Origin: Calonectria ilicicola
Taxonomy: Eukaryota; Ascomycota; Sordariomycetes; Hypocreales; Nectriaceae
Reading direction: 5' to 3'
Assembly: GCA_020809705.1 (NCBI GenBank)
Contig: CP085833.1
Location: 496,001-560,000, forward strand
Length of the DNA stretch: 64,000 bases
Shown here: positions 35,420 to 47,668 of the stretch, one piece after another
How the letters are laid out: each line of letters opens with the position of its first letter
How positions within the stretch are numbered: position 1 is the first letter of the stretch
The notes under the pieces: model-generated
The model's database searches: none
Seen by the model: the letters and a program-made list of their open reading frames with translations, nothing else
What the model was told of the DNA's origin: nothing
Position numbers and translations under genes: made by a program

Positions 35420-37461
35420 ATGTCGACCGAGCCCTCCCTCGATGATCGGCAAGATTACGAAGACGCTGAAAGAGGTTTTATTGCTGCCCTGAAACCAGGT
35501 GTCATTAAAGATGCGAATGGAAAAGTCGTCTGGGACGTCGACCAATACAGCTTCTTAGACCAAGAATGTCCACCCACCGCCCACCCATATCTTTGGAGAC
35601 AAGGCCAGCTATGTGCAAAGCAGGGTCTATACGAGATCCGGCCAAGGATCTACCAGATTAGAGGTCTGGATCTTTCTAACATGACGATTGTTGAGGGAGA
35701 CAAGGGCATCATTGTGATTGATCCGCTCATTTCGTGCGAATGCGCAGCTGCAGCGCTTCAACTCTACCGCGACCACCGAGGGTCGGACAGAGAAATCACG
35801 GGTGTGATTTACTCTCACTCCCATGGCGACCATTATATGGGTGCAGGAGGAATCATCAATCCTGACCAAGATATTCCCATCATCGCCCCCGAAGGTTTCA
35901 TCCAGGCTGTATTGTCCGAGAGCATTTTGGCAGGCCCATCAATGCGCCGGCGTGGAGCATTCATGTATGGAACTGATCTACCCAGCGGCCCAGCTGGCCA
36001 TATCGGCGTTGGTTTGGGTCTCGGATCCAGCAAAGGCTCAACCTCCTTGATCCTTCCAAATCTACTTATTAAGAGAACAGGCGAGGAGCACATTATTGAT
36101 GGCGTGCGCATCGTGTTTCAGATGATACCAGGGACCGAGGCTCCCGCTGAAGTCAATTTTCACTTTCCTGAGCTGCGAGCACTGTGCATTCCCGAAACCT
36201 TGACGAATTCCATGCACAATATTGTATGTCTGAAGTTCACCAATCTCAACTCTGAACAAAGGTTCGTTATGCTAACCTGATAATGTCGCAAGGTAACCCT
36301 GCGCGGAGCGCAAGTGAGAGACGCGAAAGCCTGGTCTGGATATCTTGACCAAGCCATCGCTTTGTTCGGAAACGAATCTGATGTGGTATTTGGAAGTCAT
36401 CATTGGCCAACCTGGGGCCGAAAAGCACTTGTCAAGCGACTATCGGAGCAGAGAGACCTATATGGCTATCTCCATAATCAGACAGTGCGCATGATGAATC
36501 TTGGTACGAAATTTGAACCCTTTGTACGACGTTTGCTGACTGGATAGGTATGACGGGCTTGGAGATAGCCGAGAGGATCCAACTACCTCCCGTAATTTCG
36601 AGGGCCTGGCACTGCCGAGGCTTCTATGGTTCGCTCAGCCACAATGTCAAGGTAATTTTGTAGGAACATGAGCCGTTACTTGTACTAACACATTGTTTGT
36701 GACAGGGAATCTATCAAAAATACATGACTTGGTTTGACGGCCATCCAGCACACCTGTGGCAGTACCCCGCTGCTCTTGAAGGTGAAAGATACGTACGCGC
36801 CATGGGAGGTGTAGATGAACTATGTCGCAAAGCCGAAGAGTTCATTAATGAGGGCGACAGTCGTTTTGCCGCGACGCTCTTGTCTCACGCTGTTTCCGCG
36901 TATCCAGACGACAACGAGTCCAAAGCAAAGGGCCTGCTTGCATTGGCCTATGAGAAGCTTGGCTACGGTGCTGAAAATGCCACCTGGAGAAATTTCTATC
37001 TTACTGGGGCCCAAGAGCTAAGGACAGGAAAGAAGCCGGGCAACATTTCTGGTGGTAAAACGCCGCTCGGACTAAACCTGTCCGTGGACCAATGGTTCGA
37101 TGTGCTATCTGTGCAGATCGATGGGGAGCGCGCCGCCAGAGATTCGTTTGAGATTGATATTGATGTTTCGGACATTCAGCAGAAATGGCGCGTCATTGTG
37201 AGCAACGGTGTCCTTACGCAGCGTCGAATTTTTGACAGCTCGTACACCGGCTCACCCGCAGGACTTGAGATGACAGTTACTCGCAACGAGTTGTTGAATC
37301 TTCTCAAAGGTAGCGGTACCAGGCCTGAGAAAGTCAAGGGTAATTTCCACTTATTTATCCGATTACTGGATTTGGCCTCGATTGAGACGAATTCGGTTTG
37401 CGGGCCAGTTATTTCGGATGCTCATGGTTTGACCATCGCAATCCGACTGGATGAGGCTTAG
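35420..37461 (+). CDS. Alkylsulfatase (metallo-beta-lactamase fold, SdsA/BDS1-like)
   Basis: Four exons, 35,420-36,223, 36,293-36,503, 36,548-36,651 and 36,706-37,461, join in frame to 624 residues. Introns are 69, 44 and 54 nt. The N-terminal half is a metallo-beta-lactamase domain with the zinc signature SHSHGDH (His133, His135, Asp137, His138). The middle carries the alkylsulfatase dimerisation region, including the GFYGSLSHN and YMTWFDGHP phrases. The C-terminal ~120 residues form an SCP2-like hydrophobic-ligand domain. Enzymes of this class hydrolyse primary or secondary alkyl sulfate esters such as dodecyl sulfate, releasing alcohol and sulfate for sulfur supply. BDS1 of yeast is a known member of bacterial origin. 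Start context is ACAATGTCG. No signal peptide is seen, so it is probably intracellular. It follows the DMATS gene on the same strand, and a sulfotransferase-like gene is 8 kb upstream. Confidence 0.93.
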
Positions 37462-38896
37462 TGCAGCCCGAGATTCGGTATTCATCGGAATGAACCCAAG
37501 TACATTTTCGCCCTATCAGCTCATTCGTAGAAAAGTCGGGTAAGGTTATCTAGGCAATCACACGTACATATAACTTTGATAACTCTTATAGCAATGCAAC
37601 GTGAATCATTAAGTATAAAGGTCGATGTGATTAGGGAGGAACTGTAGCAAAGGCACTGGACTGAAGTGTTTGGATGGCTGTGCATTTGCTACTCACGGGG
37701 CAAATCATCATAAAAAAATCAATCGATTTCGAATGGTTCTATGCTGTGTTATCGATACTTCTCTAAGTCCTATTCGTCAGCCTTTTGATGTTTACCTCAT
37801 CTAAAATCCATCTCCATCATCACACTTTGGAAGGATCCAGTCAATTTTATGACATCGCAACTCATCAAAGACAGAATATGGTGGGAACCTAACCATTCCA
37901 TAAAAACCTCAGTTTTTTTTTACAAAAATGATCTGTCGCTGACACTGTTTCTCACCAGGGCCAACGGGTTGAAGCCTGCCGAGGTATCGTCCAGCTGAAC
38001 CCATGCGCCCGGTATCACATCCTTGAATGGCGATTATATCCAAACGCAGCGTTAGACACATGTCGCCAAAGCTTGTATAAGCCAGGATGCCCAATGTATG
38101 CCCAGGTTGGAGATAGCCGAGCGAGTAGGATCCCCCCGCGTTTTGTTTCGTTTCCGAGCAAAATGGCGGGGGCGAGGATCATGATGCCAGCTACGTTACA
38201 TCATGGACCAAGCACCCTGCGCACTGAGATCACATACGGCAAGGTTCGCAGTGACGCGGTTGATCAGCAGCAAATGGCCAGAACGGGGCATCAGCAGATG
38301 GCGGTAAAGACCCCGCACAGCAAACCTGCTCTCTCCAGCATAGACATGGCGACCCTAAGCTTACCTTCTTCGCCGTGTCGACGCGCGCCAATGAAGACGC
38401 TGCGCCTGAGGGGCAGGTTGCAATAGTGCGATACTAACAATCTATGCCCGGATGATCGGCAGCCCCCGGCAGCGGGGGATTCACGGCTTAATACACAATA
38501 GGCAAAAAACCCGGGGTCACCAGAACCGAGCATGATGTTTTGAACAGAGTCTTGACAAACGCGCCATTCACCAGCTTGGGTTTGCGAGGGACTTGACAGG
38601 CATGGGACACAGAACTTTGTTGATTTGCTAGGGTAGACCTTGACAGAACATGGTTCGGCTAAGTTGAGGTGAGCGAGTGGGATTCGTCAATTGGGAACAA
38701 TAGCATGCACAGCCGTCGTTGCTTATTTATTTATCTGCGAGATCTGCCCGCCTTGGCTTTCACGGCACTGCAGCTGCTTCTGGATCCCAAGACAGCTCCC
38801 AATTGTCTTGGCCTTGTCTTTTTTTATTTTTTTGACGCACAGGGCTGCACCTCACCCGCAAAAGCAACATCGCCCCTCTCAGGAACTGTGCGGAGA
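37462..38896. other. Intergenic region, 1.4 kb
   Basis: Contains the end of the alkylsulfatase gene and the promoter of the aldose epimerase gene. Overlapping frames of 60-117 codons show no domain and look like chance. The leader before 38,897 is open in frame but lacks an ATG that would give a signal peptide. Confidence 0.5.
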
Positions 38897-40149
38897 ATGT
38901 GGAGACCTCTGGTTGCTTTTGCCTTTGCGGCCGTCCCGTGGGTCGCTGCGGCCTTGGGTCCAGACAAGGATGGCAAATACTGGCTCTATGGTGATGGCAT
39001 TGAGGCATCCTTCATTCCATATGGTGCCTCCATCTCCAACTTGCTGGTCACAGATCAGTATGGTATTAAGCGAGATGTAGTGGGAGGCTTCGACAATGCA
39101 AGCTACTACGCCAAAGACACCCAGCATCCGCACTTTGGCGGAGTGCCAGGTCGCTATGCCAATCGTATCAAGAACAGCTCGTTTGTCATTGACGGCGAGA
39201 CATACCATGTAACGCCGAATGATAATCCAACGAAGCAATCGCCAAAGGGTGCAGATACCCTACATGGAGGTCCTGATGGCTGGGACTATCGCATTTTCAA
39301 CGTCACCGCCTACACCAACAGTAGCATCACATTCACCATCACGGACCCTGATGGCAAGGAGGGCTTCCCTGGTGAAGTGGTTTCATACATCACCTACACG
39401 CTGACCGGCAAGGACTGGCACCTCAAGATGGTAGCTCTAGCCACAACCAAAAAGACCCCCATTATGCTCAGCAGCCACACATACTGGAACCTTGACGGCT
39501 TCGCCAACAATGAAACCAACAAGATTTACAACCACACGCTGCACATGCCATACAGCGGACAGCGTGTTGGCGTCGACAACATTCTCATCCCTACTGGCGA
39601 AATCTTGGCCAACACCAAGGGCTCCGTCAATGACTTTTGGAGCAAGCCCAAGCAAGTTGGTGCTGCCAACGGCGACCCGGGGCTAGTTAACAACTGTGGA
39701 TTCAATTGCACGGGTTACGGTGAGTCTTGAAACCCCCACCACATTGGATGCAACATGGCTAATAAAAACTATTAGATACATGCTACCTCGTGAACCGTGA
39801 GCAGCTTGGACCCTATGACTGGCGAACTGAAGGCCCCATCGCCAGTCTGTCTTCGGATTGGTCGGGCATCCAAGTCGATGTGTACTCTGACCAAGACGCG
39901 TTCCAATTCTACAGCTGCACCCAACAAGACGGCACCATGGCGCTCAAGAAGACTCAAGGGCTGTTTGATAACCCCGAGTTCCCGCGTGTGATCCCTCGGT
40001 ACGGGTGCGCGGTCATGGAGGTGCAAGATTGGATCGACGGAATCAACCATCCCGAGTGGTTCCGCGACCGGAAACAAATTTTTGAGCCGGGCGGTGATCC
40101 CTATGTCCTGCAGGCAACATACTCATTTAGCATCAAGGGGTCGTCATGA
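38897..40149 (+). CDS. Secreted aldose 1-epimerase (mutarotase)
   Basis: Two exons, 38,897-39,719 and 39,776-40,149, with a 56-nt GT-AG intron, encode 398 residues. I chose ATG 38,897 because the protein then begins with a clear signal peptide (MWRPLVAFAFAAVPWVAA). The reading frame stays open upstream but only from non-ATG codons. Family motifs are present: GGVPGRYANRI, LHGGPDGWD with the catalytic His region, SHTYWNLDG, and near the C-terminus the EVQDWIDGINHPEW segment. Aldose 1-epimerases interconvert alpha and beta anomers of hexoses. Several N-x-S/T sites fit a glycosylated extracellular protein. It may help sugar use alongside the MFS transporter at 45-46.6 kb, but the two are not adjacent. 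Confidence 0.92.
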
Positions 40150-42584
40150 TTATTAAGGATATGTGGCGGATGGGAGAGGATATGACGTCCATTTGTCTTG
40201 CCTGACTCTAATTCACAGTTTTAATAGAAGACGGTATTTAGCGTACATAATGCTCGATCGGTTAGCATCCCGGCCGTCAATGACAAGTACATAGCGTAAT
40301 TATGATATTCAAAGTGGATTCTCTAGCATGTTTCGACAGCTGCAGCTTTGTGCACCGGAGACGCTTTGATGCATTTTTAAATCAATGTCTCATTCCATGA
40401 TGAACGCCATGGAGACAAGAGGATGTGCGCAGTCATGCGTGGGAGAGAGACCCTTACCGAGCTGCATTCTGACTGCCGAAAGCTAGCCGCGGTCCCCCGG
40501 CAATAAAAAATTTGTCGCCCAAAGCGCAAAGATTCCATTCTAGTCATGCAAGAATAGGGACTAAAATGGGCTGTCGAATTAGTCTGGTATGGGTTAGTTC
40601 CTCTTGTATACGACCCTTTCCCGTTAGATTTTTCCCTGACGTCTGCGTCCGCACTAAGTTACGGCTACCCTATGGCCATGGTGATTTTATTCTAGCGAAA
40701 AAAAAAAAAAAATGTCGCATGAATGTTAATTTCATAGCTCGCTCGCCTTGCACATGAAACATAAATTCGCTTTGCAATTATTAATTTTCTTTTAGTCGCT
40801 ATTGCTATTGGTGTTTATTATCATCATCTATTCATCAACTTAACTTTTTGGTTGGCTGTATGCATGGAGGCGTGTGCGTACAAGGGACCGGGTTATTTCG
40901 CCGACAGCTGAATGTCGACGCAGCTCAGATAGATTGAGCTGTACGGATAATGAATATCCCTCGGGGTGCAGGAGAGAGTCAGGTTAGGCCAGCCAAATTC
41001 CCCGATGTGAAACACTTCCAACGGAATTCCCCAAACGGCAGCTAGGTGTTCGTTGCCCAACGCTACTGGCGCCAAAGTTTTTCAAAGATCTCAGTTCCGT
41101 CCCCCGGCAAAATGCCCTCATCCCGCCCCCGCTGGGGCGGCCTCGGCGAGGGCGGGACATGTGAGTGACGAGCTGGAAGAAGAAAAGACAGTTCGCGGGC
41201 TGGACGGGCAGCCAAGCCATTGGACCAACCATCCATCTCGGAAGCCGGAGACAGGGCTCCTGCCCATGACCGCGTGCTGTGGCGATGATCTACGAGCGGC
41301 GGGGGTTGTGAGATTTGCTTTTTTCCCCTTTCAGCTTTCGACACCGGAGATCCTCGTACACGCAATGGTGGGGACGGTTGCGCAACCAACCGCTGGGGCA
41401 GTGTGTCGGCTTCCACATGGATTCTCGTACCCCTGGGAGAGACCCGCATTAACTTCTAGAATGAGGTTGGTGAGCTGAAGCATCTTCGGAAGGTCGAGGT
41501 GGGAGGAAAAAGAAAGTTCCAATCGATGAGGACAAACCCATCAGCCCGACAAGTTGCAGAACTGCCACACACTCTCTAACACACACATACACATAAGCAC
41601 GCACGCCACTGCCGGCAGAAAACGGAGTCTTGAGCAGGCAGAGCCTTTTGCAGGCCTGTGCTGGCGTTGATCGAGTCAGTGCATGACGTGGACAAGGTGT
41701 GCAACGTGTTTTATGCACGACGAAAAGGATTGGTACCAGACGAATGCAAGACTGGCACGCACACAAGGACCTTGGCAACCTGCACTCTGCACGTGTCGAC
41801 AACATGGTGTGCATCAGGGATCATCGCTGCTTGCGACAAGAAACTTGGCATAAGCTCACGAAGGTGAGGCTTGAGCTAGAGCACTGCACGGCACTATCAC
41901 GTATTGCCAGTAGTGAAGCTGCCAGGTTAAGGGTTTTTGCAGTTTAGCAGCGCCCGGGAGGACTAGCTGCTCCCCATGTAATCTCCATTGCAGCACCCGC
42001 GATGCTGTCACGCTACGCTGGAGCTCGTGGCATTGTGGCTGCGGCACGGCGCTCTGACTCGCCCCCGTCCGGCTGGGGACGCTATTCCCGGACTAGCCAG
42101 GAAGAAGACCTAGCCTCAGGGGCGGGTTTCGCACGTATGCTCAGTTGTCGAGCTAATGCTGCTAGGCCGACGGCTGGTTGGCGATCCGTCTGTCCAGGGC
42201 GTCCGACACTAATGCCCTTGGACCCAGTTATGTCCACATGGCTTTGAGTGCTAACGGTGAGAATAGACACATCCTGTTGCTCCCGCCCTCAACTACCCGC
42301 CACCAGTCCTCTTGGACGCGGGGGGGGAATCTTCCAGCATCGGGCTTAACTGTGAGTTGAGCCAACAGGCCTAATGCCGCTGTCTGCCACGGCGGGCGCG
42401 CCCAGACCAGCTATTTTGGCTGCAGGGGACACATCCGCCCACATGTCAAGTCAAGTGTCTGCGTTTCATAAAGTAAAGGGTCCAACCCACCAAGCTGACC
42501 AGTTGGATTTTGCGTGATTCCTGTCTGTCCCTTCCAAATCGTACGACCCGGTTCCAGCTTTGTTGCTGGGAAGACATCATCAAC
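40150..42584. other. Intergenic region, 2.4 kb
   Basis: No domain-bearing frame was found on either strand; the 120-141-codon frames near 41,050-41,810 overlap each other and look like chance in GC-richer sequence. A poly-A run at about 40,698-40,711 and a CA-rich simple repeat near 41,568-41,600 are present. It includes the promoter of the 7-TM gene. Confidence 0.5.
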
Positions 42585-43937
42585 ATGGCGTCCGATGCCG
42601 TTACGAGGTTCTCCACCGAGGCTTTCACCCTCTTGGCTGTTAGCATCTTGATTATCATGGTCCGCACCTACGCCCGCTACCGACAAGTCGGCTTCCGGAA
42701 CTTTGAGGTGGACGACTACCTGATGCTGCTGGTGATTGTGCCCTACTCGATAGAAACATCGCTTGCCCACATCGTTGGGGCAAAGTACGGCGGCCTCACC
42801 AACAGCGGCATGACAGATGCCCAGCGCAAGGCATTATCACCCGACAGCGAGGAGTGGGCATTGAGGTTTGTACATACTGCATGAATGCAGCGGAATATTC
42901 TTGACTGACAAATGACAATATAGAGTGGGAGGATCCAAGGTCCAAGTTGCAGGCTGGACCATGTATGCCACAGTTCTCTGGGTCATCAAAGGCTCCATGT
43001 GCGCATTCTACTTTCGTCTTACAGTAAGTCTATTTCGACGCCGACTCTTGTTTTGCGTTGCTCACATCCCTTCTAGCAAGGACTTGCCTCGTACAAGACG
43101 AGAATCTACCTGGGCATTGGCTTGATCGGCTGCACCTACATTGCAGTTGTCTGCTCGCTTCTATTCAGTTGCTGGCCGTTCAATAAGTTTTGGCAGATCT
43201 ACCCCGATCCTGGCAGTAAGTTATCCCGATGACACTTTATGACTTATCAGTTGTGTTGACCATTTTGTGAAGACTTGTGCCAGCCCGCCGCATCCAAGGT
43301 CTACATCTTCATGGTCGTCATCCTCAACATCATTTCCGACGCTTTTCTCCTATTGATTCCGATTCCGATGCTCTGGGGCGCCAAGATCGCTAAGGTCAAG
43401 AAGATCGGCCTTGTTGTGCTTTTTTCTGGCGGTATCTTCGTCATGGTGGCTGGGCTACTTCGATGCGTTCTCATTCTGAAGGTAAGCATAACATGCCCAT
43501 CTGTCCAACCTCTTTTTACATGTGGCTGACTATTTTCCTTTTTTCAGAACCCTGTCACTGGACCCTCCGAGGGAGCCTCATGGGCATGCCGAGAATCGTT
43601 CGTCGCCGTCGCGACATCCAACCTTCCCATGACATGGGGGTGGCTGCGCCAAAAGCTCAAGCCATACCTGGGCTCTCTGATCTCATCTAGCGGCCAAAAG
43701 TACAAGCAGGGACCTGAGCCCGGCAGCATCATGCTGAACGATCGGGACGGCCGAACAACCTGGCACAGTCGGCAAATGAATTCTGTCAAGTCCGTTATCC
43801 GCAACGAGCCGACACAAACACAAAATGATATATTTATCCACGCTGGGGAAGCGAGCTCAGATGAGATCATCCCCAGTAGCTACGGAATTAAAAAGGAAGT
43901 CGTCTTTAGTGTGTCGACTTCTAAAGCATCAGTATAA
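42585..43937 (+). CDS. Fungal rhodopsin-like/PTH11-type seven-transmembrane protein
   Basis: Five exons, 42,585-42,865, 42,924-43,023, 43,077-43,215, 43,273-43,481 and 43,548-43,937, join in frame to 372 residues. All introns are 53-66 nt with GT-AG ends. The N-terminus starts within the first membrane span (FTLLAVSILIIMV) and is followed by RTYARYRQVGF and DDYLML, the hallmark of the fungal SAT/rhodopsin-like family. Further spans include WTMYATVLWVI, IGLIGCTYIAVVCSLL with a CW turn, VYIFMVVILNIISDAFLLLIP and GLVVLFSGGIFVMVAGLL. The seventh span is within exon 5 (FVAVATSNLP). A cytoplasmic tail of about 100 polar residues ends the protein. Family members are often called integral membrane or PTH11-like receptors; ligands are mostly unknown. 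No CFEM domain is seen at the N-terminus. Confidence 0.9.
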
Positions 43938-44998
43938 TACAAGATACCCCACGGAAATACATGTTCAGGGAATGGGCACAAGGAACACGGAGCATATGGA
44001 GCAAATGGATACAAACGGAAATGGATTCAACGTTTAAAAAAAATACCCATATATCGGTAATATCTTTAGATTACAGTACGATATGATTATGATTTAATTG
44101 AGGCATACAATACAAACATTACTCAACTGCACCTCCACAAAGACCCACGGTGATGATGCAGCTCGACGAACACGACGGACTGATTCCCGACACCGTCCTT
44201 GGCTGTGTCGGAAAACGTCTGCTTGCAGGACTAACGACTTTCTGCACGCAGGGGGCGGCAGAGCATCCTGGCACCCTTCAGCTAGTGGCAACACTAGCTG
44301 TTCGCGGTAGAGAAAATAAGCCCGTTCGCGAGTAGGAACGCCACCAAGCCACGGTGGACATGGGAGCGGGAGATTAAGTTTGAAGAACGATGGATGAACT
44401 ATTGATCGGGAGACAGGTTCCGCCCAATCCTGCGTACTAGGCGAGTTGGATTGGATCTGAGTTGAATGATGAATCTGATCAATCTAGTTCCTTGGCTCAT
44501 TCCTTAGTTGAGGCGAACCGAATTGGCCAAGGGCCCGCCATCGACGTTGGTTCGCGTTGGCGTGATCGGCGCTGTCGCTGGTGCTGAAATGGCTGCTAAA
44601 TTGCGGAAGCGCGTTTACCTTGTCAAACTAGATAGGCCATTTGCTATTCCCGGCGGTTCCGCACTTCCTCCCGCCGGGTCCGATTTGGTTAGCGCCTGTT
44701 GTCGACTGAATCGAGTTGGCTGGTAGGGAGGTCGGGCGCTTTACCACGTGCTCTAGTGCTCTACATCGTCGTTCATCGCTCAGCATGTTAGCCAAGTGCT
44801 TTGGATCTCTTGGCATTCGGAACACCGGAACTTCTAGTTTGGGATGGGCCAAGGCTTGAAGATAGTGGTTTTCAATTTTCAGCGTCGGCGAAGATTAGGT
44901 ACATTACTGGATCAAAGTTGGTTACCATTCAATTCCCCATCGCCAATGGGTTTCCCCTTCCCCAATTGCTACTTTATTTTGCGCACTGCAGATCAATC
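43938..44998. other. Intergenic region between convergent genes
   Basis: About 1 kb between the 7-TM gene and the end of the minus-strand transporter. The short frames here have no domain. No repeat was recognised. Confidence 0.5.
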
Positions 44999-46630
44999 CT
45001 ATGTGGCGTCTTCAACCTCTCTAGCCTCAATCCCCTCCACTTTGTCATTTAGATGCATCTCTTGTGCATGCTGATGGGGCTGCACGGTTCGTCCACCTTT
45101 AGAACTAAAGACACCCCCAGTGATTCCACCTTTGGAGAAGAGGAGCGGGATATCCTCCAGCTCAATCCCCTTGGTCTCTGGGTAGAAACAATAGACCATA
45201 GGGATAAAGACGGCGTTCAAGACGGCGTAGATGATGAAGGTGCGCCAGCCGATGTTTTCTGTACCTAGTGTTAGTTGCCTTGGACTCCAACTAGAAGCAG
45301 TACGCTTACGAAAAGAGATTGGTGTGATCTTGACTACTGCAAAGACAGCCATCCAGTTCCAACCTGAAGCAATAGCCTGCATACGGGTTCGAATGCGCGT
45401 GGTATTAATCTCCGATGGGTAGAACCAGGGCACCGGGAGCCAGCCCACTCCGTAAAATAGCTGGAATATGAAGATGAAGGCCGTCGCACCATATGCAGCG
45501 CTTTTTGTGCCAATGGACAGCAGAATAGAAACCATGACAAAACAGAAGCAGAGGCCAGCTGAACAGATCATAAGCAGCGACCGTCTTCCGAACCTATCCA
45601 TGAGAAAAACCGGAATGGCGGACCCAACCAAATAGGTGCATTGAGCCGCGCCACCAAGAATTAACGACATATTACGGCTAACCTGCATATTCTCCTGGAA
45701 AATAGTCGGCGCGTAGTAGTTGATCATATTGGACCCAGTAAATTGCTGGCCCAATTGAATAGAGATGATGATGAGCAAGCGTCGGAAGTTTTGAGTCTCA
45801 CCCATAGTGAAAAGCTCCTTGAAGTGGAATGGACCACCCCGTTGCTCTTCCTCAAGTCCGCTCTGGATGTCTAATACTGTTCGAGTGACATCCTCGTCGT
45901 CGTCGGGCTTGCCCCCCAACGCGGCGATTACCTCTCGAGCTTCCTCGTGCCGGTCATTGCTGACGAGCCATCGGGGGGTTTCTGGCAAGCCGACAACCTG
46001 GAAAACGAGACAAATAGCAAAGACTGCTTGGAATGCAAGAGGGAAGCGCCATTGCAACGAACTCTCGGTGAAGCTTGTACCGTAATCCATCCTGCAAATA
46101 GAAAAATTAGCATTTGGTTTTATTTAGTTTGAAGCGCATGCTGACCAATAGGCAATGACGACTCCAAGGATAGTGACTGTCCCCTGAAGCGTAAGTAGCG
46201 CTCCTCGAATGGATGAGGGCGAGCATTCCGCCAAATAAATTGGAGCAGTTGAAGAATTCATGCCGTTGCCAATGCCAGTCACGATTCTGCCCACAATAAG
46301 CTGAGCAATGGTGGTAGATGAGGCAAGAATGGCAGCTCCGACAATCATGATTGAGCCGCCGTACATTAGCATTGTTCTTCGACCGTACCGCTCACCAACA
46401 AAGTAGCAGACTATTGAGCCCAAGACACACCCAATGTCGTACAAGGCCGTGATGTTGCCCTGCATATCAGCATCAGGGTTGTTGAAATCCCTTCCAAATC
46501 GGTTCTCAGCTCCAATAATTCCCGACATGACTCCTTGGTCAAACCCAAGTAGCAAAAACGCCTGGCAGGACGCCATGGTCACTGCAGCGACCAGGGCATT
46601 GCCCCGAAAATTGTGCTTCCAGAGAGGCAT
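44999..46630 (-). CDS. MFS sugar transporter
   Basis: Three exons on the minus strand: 46,146-46,630, 45,310-46,091 and 44,999-45,258 (508 residues). The first intron (46,092-46,145) starts with a less common GTCAGC donor. The second (45,259-45,309) is 51 nt, a multiple of three without a stop, so an unspliced reading would add 17 residues (KRTASSW...); its GTAAGC donor, CTAAC branch and TACAG acceptor, and the interruption of the conserved ITP...NIGWRT phrase, support splicing. Sugar-porter signatures are present: GERYGRR, the PETPRWL loop, GQQFTG with NYYAP, DRFGRR, and PETKG at the end of helix 12. These define the hexose/polyol porter family of the plasma membrane. Substrate cannot be assigned. 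Confidence 0.93.
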
Positions 46631-47241
46631 GGTTGATGTCGCAGCTTGGCGTCTTGGCCGGGACTGGATTATGATGGGGCTTCGAAACCTTTATAGAAGC
46701 CATTTTACGACAAATGGGACCACCGCCAAGTGATAAAAATCATAAAACAGCTTAAATAAAGAAGAGAAATCGGCGGACTTGAACCGAATAATGTGAGATT
46801 CAGTCTGGTCGGGGCATCAATAGCACGAAACGCGGGGATTCTGGGGAAGATGTGGGGTCCCCAGTGTAGAATCCAACCTAATATTGTAGATGAGACACGC
46901 TTTTCGGTCTTGATTTCTCGCGAAGTGGAGAAGTGATGGACACTTGATATCATTCCGGAGCCTCCGATCGTCTTGAAATGACCCGTTGTGGCGGTCAGCC
47001 AATGGCGTGGATAACATGCGTTGAGAGAAGTGGATTGCCTTGCAGCTGCTCCGACTTTTCTGTCAGGGATTATCTCACCCACGAAAAAAGATCTTGGAAA
47101 TCTTTTGTAATTATCATTATTTTTCATCGGGAATTGTTGGTTTTGTAAAACTTAGTGGTCTGGACACTGTAACGGACTTCGGGGTTTGGAATGAGCCTAT
47201 GCCATAAGGTCTGATATAGTTGTCGGTTAAAGTGACTTCGA

Positions 47242-47668
47242 ACTATCCCTTCGACTGTGGTAAGCCTCCACTTAGGTCACGGTCAAGGGGCATAGCCAAT
47301 CATAGTGCCTTAAATAAAAGGTACATTATTTCCCTACTAAATTGGGTGATGTCACAAGTCCTAACAACGGCCGGATCTACATAGAGCTACATCACACTGT
47401 TGACAGTAATATCATGACTGCGGCGGCCGCCTATTTCCACTGACTGTTAATAATGGCCTTCTTTTTTTTGGAGGCTACAGCTGATCTAGATGGCCCCCTT
47501 GATAAGCCACGCACTTAGACTCTATTGTCAACTAAAAAATTAATTACATAGTAAATTGGTGGCATTGATTCTTGAAGTCATTGATGTCACCCGAGGTCAC
47601 CTTGCTTTTGCTGGGGTCATGTGGGGCGGGGTACGTGGGTGGAGGCTTACCACAGTCGAAGGGATAGT
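47242..47668. mobile_element. MITE-like element with 30-bp perfect terminal inverted repeats
   Basis: 47,242-47,271 and 47,639-47,668 are exact reverse complements over 30 bp, beginning ACTATCCCTTCG. They enclose 367 bp with no coding capacity. Size and structure fit a non-autonomous DNA transposon (MITE). I found no convincing target-site duplication: the flanks are GA and AA. The inverted repeats do not extend further in either direction. No related transposase is in the window. Confidence 0.65.

Noticed and set aside
41053..41814. Several overlapping frames of 120-141 codons on both strands
   Set aside because: They overlap each other on opposite strands in GC-richer sequence and show no family motif or splice-consistent extension.
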